A stretch of 6,642 bases of DNA. It comes from Bradyrhizobium sp. GTDB lineage: Bacteria > Pseudomonadota > Alphaproteobacteria > Rhizobiales > Xanthobacteraceae. Under the pieces are notes generated by a model, which had not been told where the DNA came from, did not search any database, and saw nothing but the letters and a program-made list of their open reading frames with translations. This document shows, piece by piece, positions 1 through 5,865 of this stretch (position 1 is its first letter; each line of letters opens with the position of its first letter). A program made the position numbers and the translations under genes. Location of the stretch: positions 1-6,642 of the forward strand of contig JAQGKJ010000091.1 of assembly GCA_028290165.1 (NCBI GenBank). Reading direction: 5' to 3'.

Positions 1-1589
1 TAGAGGATTTTATAGGTGATATTGGCTTTTGACGCGATCGCCTGACGGATCGCGAGGCTGCCGGAGTGGAAATAGGTGCCGTCGCCGAGATTGGCGAACA
101 CGTGCTCTTCGTTGGTGAAGGGTGCGACACCGACCCACGGCACGCCCTCGCCCCCCATATGGGTAAACGTTTCGGTGTTGCGGTCCATCCACAGCGCCAT
201 GAAGTGGCAGCCGATACCGGCAAAGGCGCGGCTGCCCTCGGGCACTTTTGTCGAGGTATTGTGCGGACAGCCGGAACAGAAATACGGGGTGCGGCTAATC
301 GGGGCCACCGCCTGCATCTGGGTGGCCTGGCGGCCGTTGAACCAGTCGGCTTTCGCGCGCAGCATCGCCGCGATTTCCGGGTTGAGGTTCAACCGCAGCA
401 GCCGCTCGGTGAGCGAACTCGCCAATGATGCGACGCTGAGTTCCTCGGCAAAGGGAAGGAAGCGCTTGTCGTGCTCGTCCATCTTGCCGACGATGCGGGG
501 ACGGACATCGTCGCGCCAGTTGAACAGTTCCTGCTTGACTTGATTCTCGACAATCTCACGGCGCTCTTCGATAATGAAAATCTCTTCGAGGCCGACCGCG
601 AATTCGCGCACCCCCTGCGGCTCCAGCGGCCACGGCATGCCGATCTTGTAAAGTCGCAGGCCGATCTTGGCGGCGACTTCGGGCGTGACGCCGAGCTCGC
701 GCAATGCCTGACGGATATCCTCGTAGCTCTTGCCCGAAGCCATGATGCCGAACCGCGCGTTCGGCGAATCCATGGTGATGCGGTTGACCTTGTTGGCGCG
801 GGCGAAGGCGATGGCGGCAAAGCCCTTGTAGTCCTGCAGGCGCCGGTCCTGATCGTAGCGGTCATCGGGCCCGCGCAGATTGAGGCCACCTGGCGGCATC
901 TCGAAATCTGTCGGAATGATGAAGGGCCTCATCTCGTCGCTGAGGTCGATCTCCGCCGTGGTCTCCACGGTCTCGGTAATCACCTTCATGCCGACCCAGC
1001 AGCCGGAATAGCGCGACATCGCGATCCCCAGCAGTCCCATCTCGATCATTTCGTGGATGCTGGAGGGATAAAGATAGGGCATCAGCGCCGAGATGAAGGC
1101 GTGGTCCGACTGATGCGGCACGGTCGAGGATTTCGCGCCGTGATCGTCGCCGGCGAGACAGAGCACGCCGCCGTTCTTCGCTGAGCCCGCGGCATTGCCG
1201 TGGCGAAACACGTCGCCGCAGCGGTCGACGCCGGGCCCCTTGCCGTACCAGATGCCGACTACGCCATCGTGCCTGGCGCCCGGCGACAGATTGAGCTGTT
1301 GCGAGCCCCAGATCGCGGTCGCAGCCAGGTCTTCATTCACACCGGGCTGGAACTTGATGTTGTATTGTTCGAGGTGTTTTAGGGCGGCGAATAATTGCTG
1401 GTCGTAGCCGCCGAGCGGCGACCCCCGGTATCCCGTGACAAAACCCGCGGTATTGAGGCCGGCCGCGCGGTCGCGGCGGATCTGGGCCATCGGCAGGCGA
1501 ACCAGCGCCTGAATGCCGGTCAGAAAGACATGGCCGGAGCCCTGGGTGTATTTTTGATCGAGACTGATCGGACCCTGGTTGATTCCCAT
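1..1589 (-). CDS. Indolepyruvate ferredoxin oxidoreductase, fused type (N-terminal part, cut by left edge)
   Basis: This enzyme oxidatively decarboxylates aryl-pyruvates such as indolepyruvate and phenylpyruvate to aryl-acetyl-CoA, using thiamine diphosphate and an electron acceptor, in the cytosol. I translated 529 uninterrupted codons by hand from the ATG at 1589; the frame runs off the window at position 1. Visible motifs are LDQKYTQGSGHVFLTGIQAL (residues 10-29), GYRGSPLGGYD (53-63), GDDHGAKSSTVPHQSDHAF in the first third, CSGCPHNTST (438-447) and the thiamine-diphosphate motif GDGTYFHSG (502-510), followed by NITYKIL at the edge. Order and spacing match the long alphaproteobacterial enzyme of about 1,150 residues, in which IorA-like and IorB-like parts are fused; the gamma-type domain would lie outside. 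The start is supported by GAGGG a few bases upstream on the coding strand. A Cys replaces the more usual Ser in GVDRCGDVF. The family call is secure; the exact substrate is not. Confidence 0.95.
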   Translation of the reverse strand, partial: MGINQGPISLDQKYTQGSGHVFLTGIQALVRLPMAQIRRDRAAGLNTAGFVTGYRGSPLGGYDQQLFAALKHLEQYNIKFQPGVNEDLAATAIWGSQQLNLSPGARHDGVVGIWYGKGPGVDRCGDVFRHGNAAGSAKNGGVLCLAGDDHGAKSSTVPHQSDHAFISALMPYLYPSSIHEMIEMGLLGIAMSRYSGCWVGMKVITETVETTAEIDLSDEMRPFIIPTDFEMPPGGLNLRGPDDRYDQDRRLQDYKGFAAIAFARANKVNRITMDSPNARFGIMASGKSYEDIRQALRELGVTPEVAAKIGLRLYKIGMPWPLEPQGVREFAVGLEEIFIIEERREIVENQVKQELFNWRDDVRPRIVGKMDEHDKRFLPFAEELSVASLASSLTERLLRLNLNPEIAAMLRAKADWFNGRQATQMQAVAPISRTPYFCSGCPHNTSTKVPEGSRAFAGIGCHFMALWMDRNTETFTHMGGEGVPWVGVAPFTNEEHVFANLGDGTYFHSGSLAIRQAIASKANITYKIL

Positions 1590-1852
1590 TACACCCTCTT
1601 TAAGCCCTGAAGCAGCCGGCTTTTTTACCTAGCCATTCAACCCGTTAGAACAAGGCCGCACGCGCGTTCCAACTCCGTTCCCGCCAGTCTATGTCGGTTT
1701 TCACGGCCCGCGCATCACAAATCTGGGCAATGGTGCCCCGCATCCTCCAATCGCAATTTCATGCCGGATGAGGCCGTCCGTCTTTTCGGGTTGTGTCGCC
1801 ATAAAGCGTCGCCGCGAAACGACATGGCGCTCTCATCGCGCTGGTTTCGCGC

Positions 1853-1858
1853 TATAGT
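1853..1858 (+). promoter_or_regulatory. Possible -10 element for the cytochrome c gene
   Basis: TATAGT matches the sigma-70 -10 consensus at five of six bases and sits seven bases before the purine-rich ribosome binding site. The hexamer 17 bases upstream (CTCTCA, 1830-1835) matches TTGACA at only three positions. Initiation from this element would give a very short leader that begins at the Shine-Dalgarno sequence. It is a weak prediction. Confidence 0.3.
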
Positions 1859-1865
1859 GCGGCCG

Positions 1866-1871
1866 AGGAGG
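1866..1871 (+). promoter_or_regulatory. Ribosome binding site that decides the cytochrome c start
   Basis: A full AGGAGG lies eight bases before the GTG at 1880 and five before the TTG at 1877. It is 29 bases before the ATG at 1901, too far to serve it. This favours the GTG start even though the ATG alone would give a tidy signal peptide. Confidence 0.6.
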
Positions 1872-1879
1872 ACAGATTG

Positions 1880-3109
1880 GTGCAGGGACGGCATTACGCA
1901 ATGCGGGCGATTCTCGTGGCCGTGGTTTTGTGCACCGCATCAGCCCCAGCCGTTGCGCTGGCCGATGCTGCCGAAGAGACCATCGCGCACGGCAAGGCGC
2001 TGACGGACGCGGCGGATTGCGCGAGTTGCCATACCGCCGATCCCGCAAAACCGTTCGCCGGCGGAAAACGCATCGACACGCCTTTCGGGGCAATTTATTC
2101 GCCGAACCTCACGCCGGATCGCGAGACCGGCATCCGTGCCTGGAGCGACGCCGATTTCGTGCGCGCCTTGCGTTACGGCGTCGCCCCCGACGGTTCGCGC
2201 TATTACCCGGCATTCCCCTATCCGAATTTCACCAAGATGACCCGCCAGGACATCCAGGCGATCCGCGCCTATCTCACGACGCTGGAGCCGGTTCGCTACA
2301 CCCCGCCGCCGCCGGAATTGCGCTGGCCGCTGAATTACCGCGTCGTGATGCGGGCGTGGAATTACCTGTTCTTCCGGCCCGGCATATTCGAGCCGAACCA
2401 GCAGAAAAGTGCGGAATGGAATCGCGGCGGTTATCTTGTCACGGGTGCTGCGCATTGCGGGGCATGCCACACGCCGAAAAACCTGTTCGGCGCCGACAAG
2501 CGCAGCCTCGCCTTTGGCGGCGGCCTGGTGCAGGGCTGGTTTGCGCCCCGCCTCGACAATGCCGAACGTAGCGGGCTGAAATCGTGGAGCGTCGACGACG
2601 TCATCGAGTATCTCTCCAGCGGCCGCAACGGCAAGAGCAACGCCGACGGGTTGATGGCGGAAATGGTAATCAATTCGACCTCGAAGATGAGCGATGCCGA
2701 TGTCCGCGCGATTGCGGTCTATATCAAGGACCTCCCGGCGGGCGCGCCGGAGCCTGCGGTGACGCCACCGCCGCAAAGCGACATGACGGCGGGCGCCGCC
2801 ATCTACGCCCACGCCTGCGTCTCCTGCCATGAGGCCGATGGCTCCGGTGCACCAAGGATCTATCCGCCGCTTCCCGGCAATGCCAACCTGCAATCCGCCG
2901 ATCCCTCCAGCGCTCTTCGCATCATCCTCGACGGCGCACAGACGGTGACGACACCGCGGGCGCCCAACACCGGATCGATGCCGGCTTACGCCAAACAATT
3001 GTCGGATCAGGAAATCGCCGATGTCGCGAATTATATCCGGAATTCCTGGGGCAACGCGGCGCCGCCGGTGACGCCGGCGCAGGTCAGGAAAGCGCGGGCC
3101 GCGCGCTGA
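1880..3109 (+). CDS. Secreted triheme cytochrome c (alcohol/gluconate dehydrogenase cytochrome-subunit type)
   Basis: A 409-residue periplasmic electron carrier with three c-type heme sites: CASCH (residues 47-51), CGACH (193-197) and CVSCH (313-317). The N-terminus carries an export signal: Arg at 4 and 9, a hydrophobic run AILVAVVLCTASAPAVAL, then cleavage near ALA/DA at about residue 28. Likely axial Met ligands are M367 (GSMPAY) for the third heme, M259 or M262 for the second, and M120 for the first; the first domain has PAFPY with F112 where many relatives have Met. Three CxxCH domains in about 400 residues match the cytochrome subunits that carry electrons from membrane-bound alcohol, gluconate or sorbitol dehydrogenases to ubiquinone or an oxidase. 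No dehydrogenase partner is adjacent, so its electron donor is unknown. GTG 1880 is chosen for its AGGAGG spacing; TTG 1877 and ATG 1901 are alternatives. No C-terminal membrane helix is visible. Confidence 0.94.
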   Translation: MQGRHYAMRAILVAVVLCTASAPAVALADAAEETIAHGKALTDAADCASCHTADPAKPFAGGKRIDTPFGAIYSPNLTPDRETGIRAWSDADFVRALRYGVAPDGSRYYPAFPYPNFTKMTRQDIQAIRAYLTTLEPVRYTPPPPELRWPLNYRVVMRAWNYLFFRPGIFEPNQQKSAEWNRGGYLVTGAAHCGACHTPKNLFGADKRSLAFGGGLVQGWFAPRLDNAERSGLKSWSVDDVIEYLSSGRNGKSNADGLMAEMVINSTSKMSDADVRAIAVYIKDLPAGAPEPAVTPPPQSDMTAGAAIYAHACVSCHEADGSGAPRIYPPLPGNANLQSADPSSALRIILDGAQTVTTPRAPNTGSMPAYAKQLSDQEIADVANYIRNSWGNAAPPVTPAQVRKARAAR

Positions 3110-3126
3110 CCTTGAAGCTCATTAAA

Positions 3127-3145
3127 GACCCGGCGGGACCGGGTC
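3127..3145 (+). terminator. GC-rich hairpin after the cytochrome c gene
   Basis: Perfect 7-bp inverted repeat GACCCGG / CCGGGTC with a 5-base loop, starting 18 bases after the stop codon. It is not followed by a clear T tract (GATGTGTCTT), so intrinsic termination would be weak. It may instead be an mRNA 3'-end stabiliser or act with Rho. Confidence 0.4.
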
Positions 3146-3160
3146 GATGTGTCTTCCATC

Positions 3161-3191
3161 GAACTCCGTTCATCTAACTCCGTTCGAGTTC
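3161..3191. repeat. Tandem AACTCCGTTC decamers inside a GAACTC/GAGTTC inverted repeat
   Basis: AACTCCGTTC occurs at 3162-3171 and 3176-3185, a 14-base period. The pair is bracketed by GAACTC (3161-3166) and its complement GAGTTC (3186-3191). The first unit reads GAAC-TCC-GTTC, itself a short dyad. A third exact copy of the decamer lies at 1671-1680 on the other side of the cytochrome gene. It could be a binding site upstream of the small membrane protein gene; the function is unknown. Confidence 0.4.
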
Positions 3192-3271
3192 CATCCAGCA
3201 AGGAAGATTGTTTCAATTGGGAACCGCACCCCCGCCGAGCGATTGTCCCACGCTAACGGAGGAAGCCCATC

Positions 3272-3682
3272 ATGCCCTACAATGCGGACGATCCCTATCG
3301 GTCCAATCGTGCCGACGACGAATATCGCCGCGCGGCCCGTCTCGACAACGAGTTGCAGCCTGATCCTGAGCTAGGCGAGGGTCCGGCCAGCAGCAGCAAG
3401 ATCGCGATGTTCGCGATCGCCGTCGCCGTGGTGCTCGGGGTGGTTTTCTACGGCCTGAATAATACGTCGATCAACCAGGCCGGCACCTCTTCGACCGCCC
3501 AGAACACGCAATCATCGCCGCCCGCCGCGCCTCCGGGCATGCGTGACGTCACCCCTCGCGCCAACACCGACCAGGGGACGACCACCGGTGCCGCGCCGGC
3601 ACGCCCGCAGCAGTCGACGGCGCCTGCGCAGATGAATCGGTCCGCCAATCCGCCGGCCAGCGACGCGCCGGCCAGCAAGTAA
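3272..3682 (+). CDS. Small single-pass membrane protein with Ala/Pro/Thr/Ser-rich tail, function unknown
   Basis: I do not recognise a named family. The 136-residue product has a charged hydrophilic N-terminus rich in Asp, Arg and Tyr (residues 1-40), one transmembrane helix of about 20 residues (roughly 44-62, KIAMFAIAVAVVLGVVFYGL), and a low-complexity tail of Ala, Pro, Ser, Thr, Gln and Asn to the end. The tail is probably periplasmic, since the N-terminal side has more Arg, but topology is not certain. The start is well supported: GGAGGA at 3258-3263 lies eight bases before the ATG. It is a single-gene unit ended by a strong terminator. The codon choice and GC-rich third positions resemble the neighbours, which supports a real gene. 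Similar short proteins are commonly annotated as hypothetical in bradyrhizobia. Confidence 0.78.
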   Translation: MPYNADDPYRSNRADDEYRRAARLDNELQPDPELGEGPASSSKIAMFAIAVAVVLGVVFYGLNNTSINQAGTSSTAQNTQSSPPAAPPGMRDVTPRANTDQGTTTGAAPARPQQSTAPAQMNRSANPPASDAPASK

Positions 3683-3710
3683 CGGCGAAAGCCGCCGACT
3701 AGAACGCTTG

Positions 3711-3749
3711 GCGCAGCGGGTACGCGTTTGCCCGCTGCGCATTTTGCTT
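3711..3749 (+). terminator. Intrinsic terminator of the small membrane protein gene
   Basis: Perfect 10-bp inverted repeat GCGCAGCGGG (3711-3720) / CCCGCTGCGC (3731-3740) with a 10-base loop, followed by ATTTTGCTT. It lies 28 bases after the stop codon and between two convergent genes. A smaller hairpin with a GAAA tetraloop (CGGC/GCCG, 3683-3694) precedes it. On the opposite strand the stem lacks a good T run, so termination of the convergent lyase gene here would be weaker. Confidence 0.8.
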
Positions 3750-3756
3750 GCGCGGA

Positions 3757-4572
3757 TCAGCTGAACATCTTGTTCAGCTCGCCGCCGGGGTAGCCGTTGC
3801 CCAACTCGGTGAACGTGCCCTTCTCCGCCATCTCGCGTGCCGCACGCATGAATCCGCCCCACGCGGAGCGCGCCAGCGAGCCGCCGACACTGATGCGGCG
3901 AACGCCGAGATCGCCGGCTTGCGCGACCGAAAGACCGGACGCCCCGATCAAGAGATTGACGGGCTTGGGATGCACGGCCTTCACCACGGCCGATATCTGC
4001 TCCTTGGTTTTGATGCCGGGCGCGTAGAGGCAATCCGCCCCGGCCTGCGAATAGGCATTGAGCCGGTCGATCACCATGCCCAGGTCGGCTTGCCCAACCA
4101 GGAAACCTTCGCAGCGGCCGACCAGCAGCACGCCGCTACGGTCGGCATCGATGGCGGCACGCGCCGCCTTGATGCGCTCGATTGCGAAGGCGCGTTCGTA
4201 AAGCGGGTTGGCGACATCACCGGTGGAATCCTCGATCGAAAGCCCGGCAATACCGGTCTTGACCGCGCGCGCGACATTGGCGGCGACCTTTTCCGGCTTG
4301 TGCGCAAAGCCGCCTTCGAAATCGGCGTTGACGGGCAGATCGACGGCATTGCACAGCGCGGTGAGATGATCGCAGACCTCATCCAGCGTCACGCGATTGT
4401 CGGCTTTCCCGATTGACCACGCAAAGCCCGCGCTGGTGGAGGCGATCGCCTTGAAACCCAGATGCTGCAGCGCCTTGGCGCTGCCGATGTCGTAAGGGTT
4501 GGGCAGCACGAAGCATCCCGCCTCGTGCATCTTGCGGAATAGGGCGCGCTTGTCCGCTGTCGTGATCGGCAT
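3757..4572 (-). CDS. Isocitrate lyase / phosphoenolpyruvate mutase family protein
   Basis: A 271-residue cytosolic TIM-barrel enzyme of the PEP mutase / isocitrate lyase superfamily (COG2513-like), whose members make or break C-C or C-P bonds next to a 2-oxo acid carboxylate with Mg2+. Visible landmarks are LPNPYDIGSAKAL (residues 23-35), STSAGFAWSIGKAD (45-58), NADFEGGFA (82-90), SIEDSTG (112-118), GRCEGFL, and YAPGIKTKEQI. E114 and D84 match the superfamily's metal-binding acidic positions, while the first Asp of the usual DAD motif is Asn (N82). The isocitrate lyase signature KKCGH is absent, so this is not the glyoxylate-cycle enzyme. The start at 4572 follows GGGGAGAG; an in-frame extension upstream to 4767 overlaps the NIPSNAP gene antisense-like and lacks homology. 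It lies 73 bases after the NIPSNAP gene on the same strand and is probably co-transcribed. Substrate unknown. Confidence 0.92.
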   Translation of the reverse strand: MPITTADKRALFRKMHEAGCFVLPNPYDIGSAKALQHLGFKAIASTSAGFAWSIGKADNRVTLDEVCDHLTALCNAVDLPVNADFEGGFAHKPEKVAANVARAVKTGIAGLSIEDSTGDVANPLYERAFAIERIKAARAAIDADRSGVLLVGRCEGFLVGQADLGMVIDRLNAYSQAGADCLYAPGIKTKEQISAVVKAVHPKPVNLLIGASGLSVAQAGDLGVRRISVGGSLARSAWGGFMRAAREMAEKGTFTELGNGYPGGELNKMFS

Positions 4573-4645
4573 GATCTCTCCCCTTGAATTGTTTTGCTTG
4601 GTGAAGACAATAGCCACGCGCGCCGGACAGCGCCAGTGCGCCGCG

Positions 4646-4951
4646 TCAGGCGTCCACCTGGCGCAGGAACGTTCGCTCCTGGCTAAGGATGAACTTGTTC
4701 TCCTCGGCGAAGTTGAAATTGGCCATGCCCTCGCTGTCGGTCCGAAGCCGCGCGCGATAAGCCTCATAGGCCGCGAGATTCGTGAAGGAAATCAGGGCGA
4801 ATGCGATGTTGTTGGTGCCCTCATGCGGCATCCAGTAACCGACGAGGTCGCCGCCGCATTTCGGGATGATGCTGAGCCAGCCCCTCGCATATTGCTCGAA
4901 CATCGCGCGCTTGAAGGGATCGAGCTGGTAGCGGATGAAAACGGTGATCAC
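4646..4951 (-). CDS. NIPSNAP family protein
   Basis: A 101-residue small cytosolic protein of the NIPSNAP family, which adopts a dimeric alpha-beta (ferredoxin-like) fold. Recognisable family features in order are an initial beta strand ITVFIRYQL, the [14 protein letters not shown] helix, [20 protein letters not shown] in the middle, [19 protein letters not shown], and a C-terminal [11 protein letters not shown]. Length is typical for single-domain bacterial members. The start is a GTG at 4951 preceded by GGAGG five bases upstream; the longer frame back to 5734 is antisense to arsR and shows no family match. It is divergent from the ArsR gene with a 75-base gap and is followed on the same strand by the PEP mutase-like lyase gene. 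The molecular function of bacterial NIPSNAP proteins is poorly defined; the context suggests control by the adjacent regulator. Confidence 0.87.
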   Translation of the reverse strand: MITVFIRYQLDPFKRAMFEQYARGWLSIIPKCGGDLVGYWMPHEGTNNIAFALISFTNLAAYEAYRARLRTDSEGMANFNFAEENKFILSQERTFLRQVDA

Positions 4952-4966
4952 GGGAACCTCCGGCGC

Positions 4967-4981
4967 TTCGAACGATTTGAA
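4967..4981. promoter_or_regulatory. Imperfect palindrome near the NIPSNAP start, possible operator
   Basis: TTCGAA-CGA-TTTGAA is a 15-base dyad with five of six arm positions matching. It begins 15 bases upstream of the NIPSNAP GTG, within the divergent regulator/target interval. Its position fits an ArsR-family binding site, but the dyad is short and could occur by chance. Confidence 0.3.
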
Positions 4982-4983
4982 AT

Positions 4984-5017
4984 GTAGCCGCTTGATCGAC
5001 GCCAATGCTTCGGCTAC
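4984..5017. promoter_or_regulatory. 7-bp inverted repeat GTAGCCG...CGGCTAC upstream of arsR, possible operator
   Basis: A perfect inverted repeat (4984-4990 and 5011-5017) with a 20-base spacer lies just before the regulator. The right arm overlaps the predicted -10 element and the left arm abuts the predicted -35. Binding here would block arsR transcription and could affect the divergent NIPSNAP promoter. It is a positional inference only. Confidence 0.4.
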
Positions 5018-5020
5018 CAT
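4992..5020 (+). promoter_or_regulatory. Predicted arsR promoter giving a leaderless mRNA
   Basis: TTGATC (4992-4997) and TACCAT (5015-5020) are separated by exactly 17 bases; each matches the sigma-70 consensus at four of six positions. Transcription would start about seven bases later, at or next to the A of the ATG at 5027. That agrees with the lack of any Shine-Dalgarno sequence before this gene. Confidence 0.4.
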
Positions 5021-5026
5021 CGAATA

Positions 5027-5725
5027 ATGAAAGCAGGCCCCGATATCGCCATGGTCGCCTCGCTGGTCGGCGATCCCGCGCGCGCCAACATGCTGACCGC
5101 GCTGATGACCGGCCGCGCGCTGACCGCGACCGAGCTCGCACACCAGGCCGGCATCACGCCGCAGACCGCGAGTTCGCATCTGTCGAAACTCGAAGCCGGC
5201 GGGCTGCTCGAGCAGGAGAAGCAGGGCCGCCACCGCTATTATCGCCTCACCGATCCCGACGTCGCCGGCGTGCTCGAGGGCCTCGCCGGGCTTGCGGCGC
5301 GGGCCGGCCATATGAGGGTGCGCACCGGGCCGAAGGATCCGGCGCTGCGCCGCGCACGGGTTTGCTACGATCATCTCGCCGGCGATCTCGGCGTCCAGAT
5401 GCTCGACAGCATGAAACGGCAAAAGCTGGTTCGCCAGTATCAGCACGACATCAAGCTGACCGCCGATGGCGCGAGCTTCATGGCGAACGCGCTGCAGATC
5501 GACGCGGCGAAACTCGCCCATCCGCGCCGCCCGGTGTGCAAGGCCTGCCTCGACTGGAGCGAGCGGCGCCATCATCTCGCCGGCACCCTTGGTGCTGCCC
5601 TGATGACGCGCTTCACCGAGCTGAAATGGGCCGCGCGCGATCCCATCCCCGGCAGCCGTGTCGTCAATTTTTCCCGCCACGGCGAGAAGCGGTTCGCGGC
5701 GCTGTTCGGGAGTGGCGAAGATTAG
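5027..5725 (+). CDS. ArsR/SmtB-family transcriptional regulator with C-terminal CLDWSERR domain
   Basis: A 232-residue DNA-binding repressor-type protein, about twice the size of minimal ArsR proteins. The winged helix-turn-helix spans roughly residues 8-75: [11 protein letters not shown] opens it, [31 protein letters not shown] (31-61) covers the helix-turn-helix, and GRHRYYRL (67-74) forms the wing. The C-terminal part carries [14 protein letters not shown] (C113) and [20 protein letters not shown], with C171 and C174 forming a CxxC; this second block marks a known proteobacterial ArsR subgroup. The classic arsenic or zinc site ELCVCDL in the recognition helix is absent, so the ligand is not obviously a metal and is unknown. 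No Shine-Dalgarno sequence precedes the ATG at 5027; ATG 5051 (residue 9) is a less likely alternative. The gene is divergent from the NIPSNAP-lyase pair, the usual arrangement for a local regulator and its targets. Confidence 0.94.
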   Translation: MKAGPDIAMVASLVGDPARANMLTALMTGRALTATELAHQAGITPQTASSHLSKLEAGGLLEQEKQGRHRYYRLTDPDVAGVLEGLAGLAARAGHMRVRTGPKDPALRRARVCYDHLAGDLGVQMLDSMKRQKLVRQYQHDIKLTADGASFMANALQIDAAKLAHPRRPVCKACLDWSERRHHLAGTLGAALMTRFTELKWAARDPIPGSRVVNFSRHGEKRFAALFGSGED

Positions 5726-5746
5726 GGACCGCACATTCCTGTATTA

Positions 5747-5837
5747 TCGTCATGCCCGGCCTTGTGCCGGGCATCCACGTCTTTAGGTGATACCGCAGAC
5801 AAGACGTGGATGGCCGGGTCAAGCCCGGCCATGACGA
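5747..5837. repeat. Paired REP-like palindrome with four-arm cruciform potential
   Basis: A 91-base intergenic element built of two inverted half-units of 37 bases (5747-5783 and 5801-5837), differing at five positions when one is reversed and complemented. Each half holds its own 9-bp hairpin: 5752-5760/5766-5774 and 5810-5818/5824-5832, both with 5-base loops. The halves also pair through 5775-5783/5801-5809 (9 bp) and 5747-5751/5833-5837 (5 bp), leaving no unpaired base at the junction. It resembles the abundant dispersed intergenic palindromes of Bradyrhizobium and Rhodopseudomonas genomes. It follows arsR by 21 bases and may also act as a transcription terminator or mRNA 3' end; there is no T tract. 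Confidence 0.85.
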
Positions 5838-5865
5838 CAATGTGTGCCTTGCTTCGGAGTCTTCG

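Larger units (their letters stand above)
1590..1879. other. Intergenic region between divergent oxidoreductase and cytochrome c genes
   Basis: About 290 bases with no credible gene: short frames here run into the cytochrome gene out of phase and lack family resemblance. The region must hold the promoters of both divergent genes. I find a TATAGT -10-like element for the cytochrome (listed separately) but no convincing promoter for the oxidoreductase. A decamer AACTCCGTTC at 1671-1680 recurs twice beyond the cytochrome gene. The GCCGGC followed by six T at about 1616-1626 has no loop and is not a terminator. Confidence 0.6.

Noticed and set aside
471..1184. A 237-residue plus-strand frame opposite the indolepyruvate oxidoreductase
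   Set aside because: The opposite strand gives continuous, clearly recognisable oxidoreductase sequence throughout; this frame shows no domain.
1616..1626. GCCGGC followed by a run of six T, considered as a terminator
   Set aside because: The palindrome has no loop and no longer stem, and no plus-strand gene ends before it.
1940..2998. A 352-residue open frame antisense to the cytochrome c gene
   Set aside because: It lies wholly opposite a gene with three heme motifs and an export signal, shows no recognisable domain, and is the usual high-GC antisense shadow.
3220..3244. GGAAC followed about 16 bases later by GATT, considered as an EcfG general-stress promoter for the small membrane protein
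   Set aside because: The -35 part fits but the -10 part does not give CGTT at the required spacing, so the match is too weak.
4573..4767. N-terminal extension of the PEP mutase-like protein
   Set aside because: It overlaps the end of the NIPSNAP gene in another frame, while the ATG at 4572 has a good ribosome binding site and matches the family's usual N-terminus.
4952..5734. Long upstream extension of the NIPSNAP frame, antisense to arsR
   Set aside because: Family similarity begins at about 4951, where a GTG has GGAGG upstream; the extension overlaps the ArsR gene and is rich in shadow-type composition.
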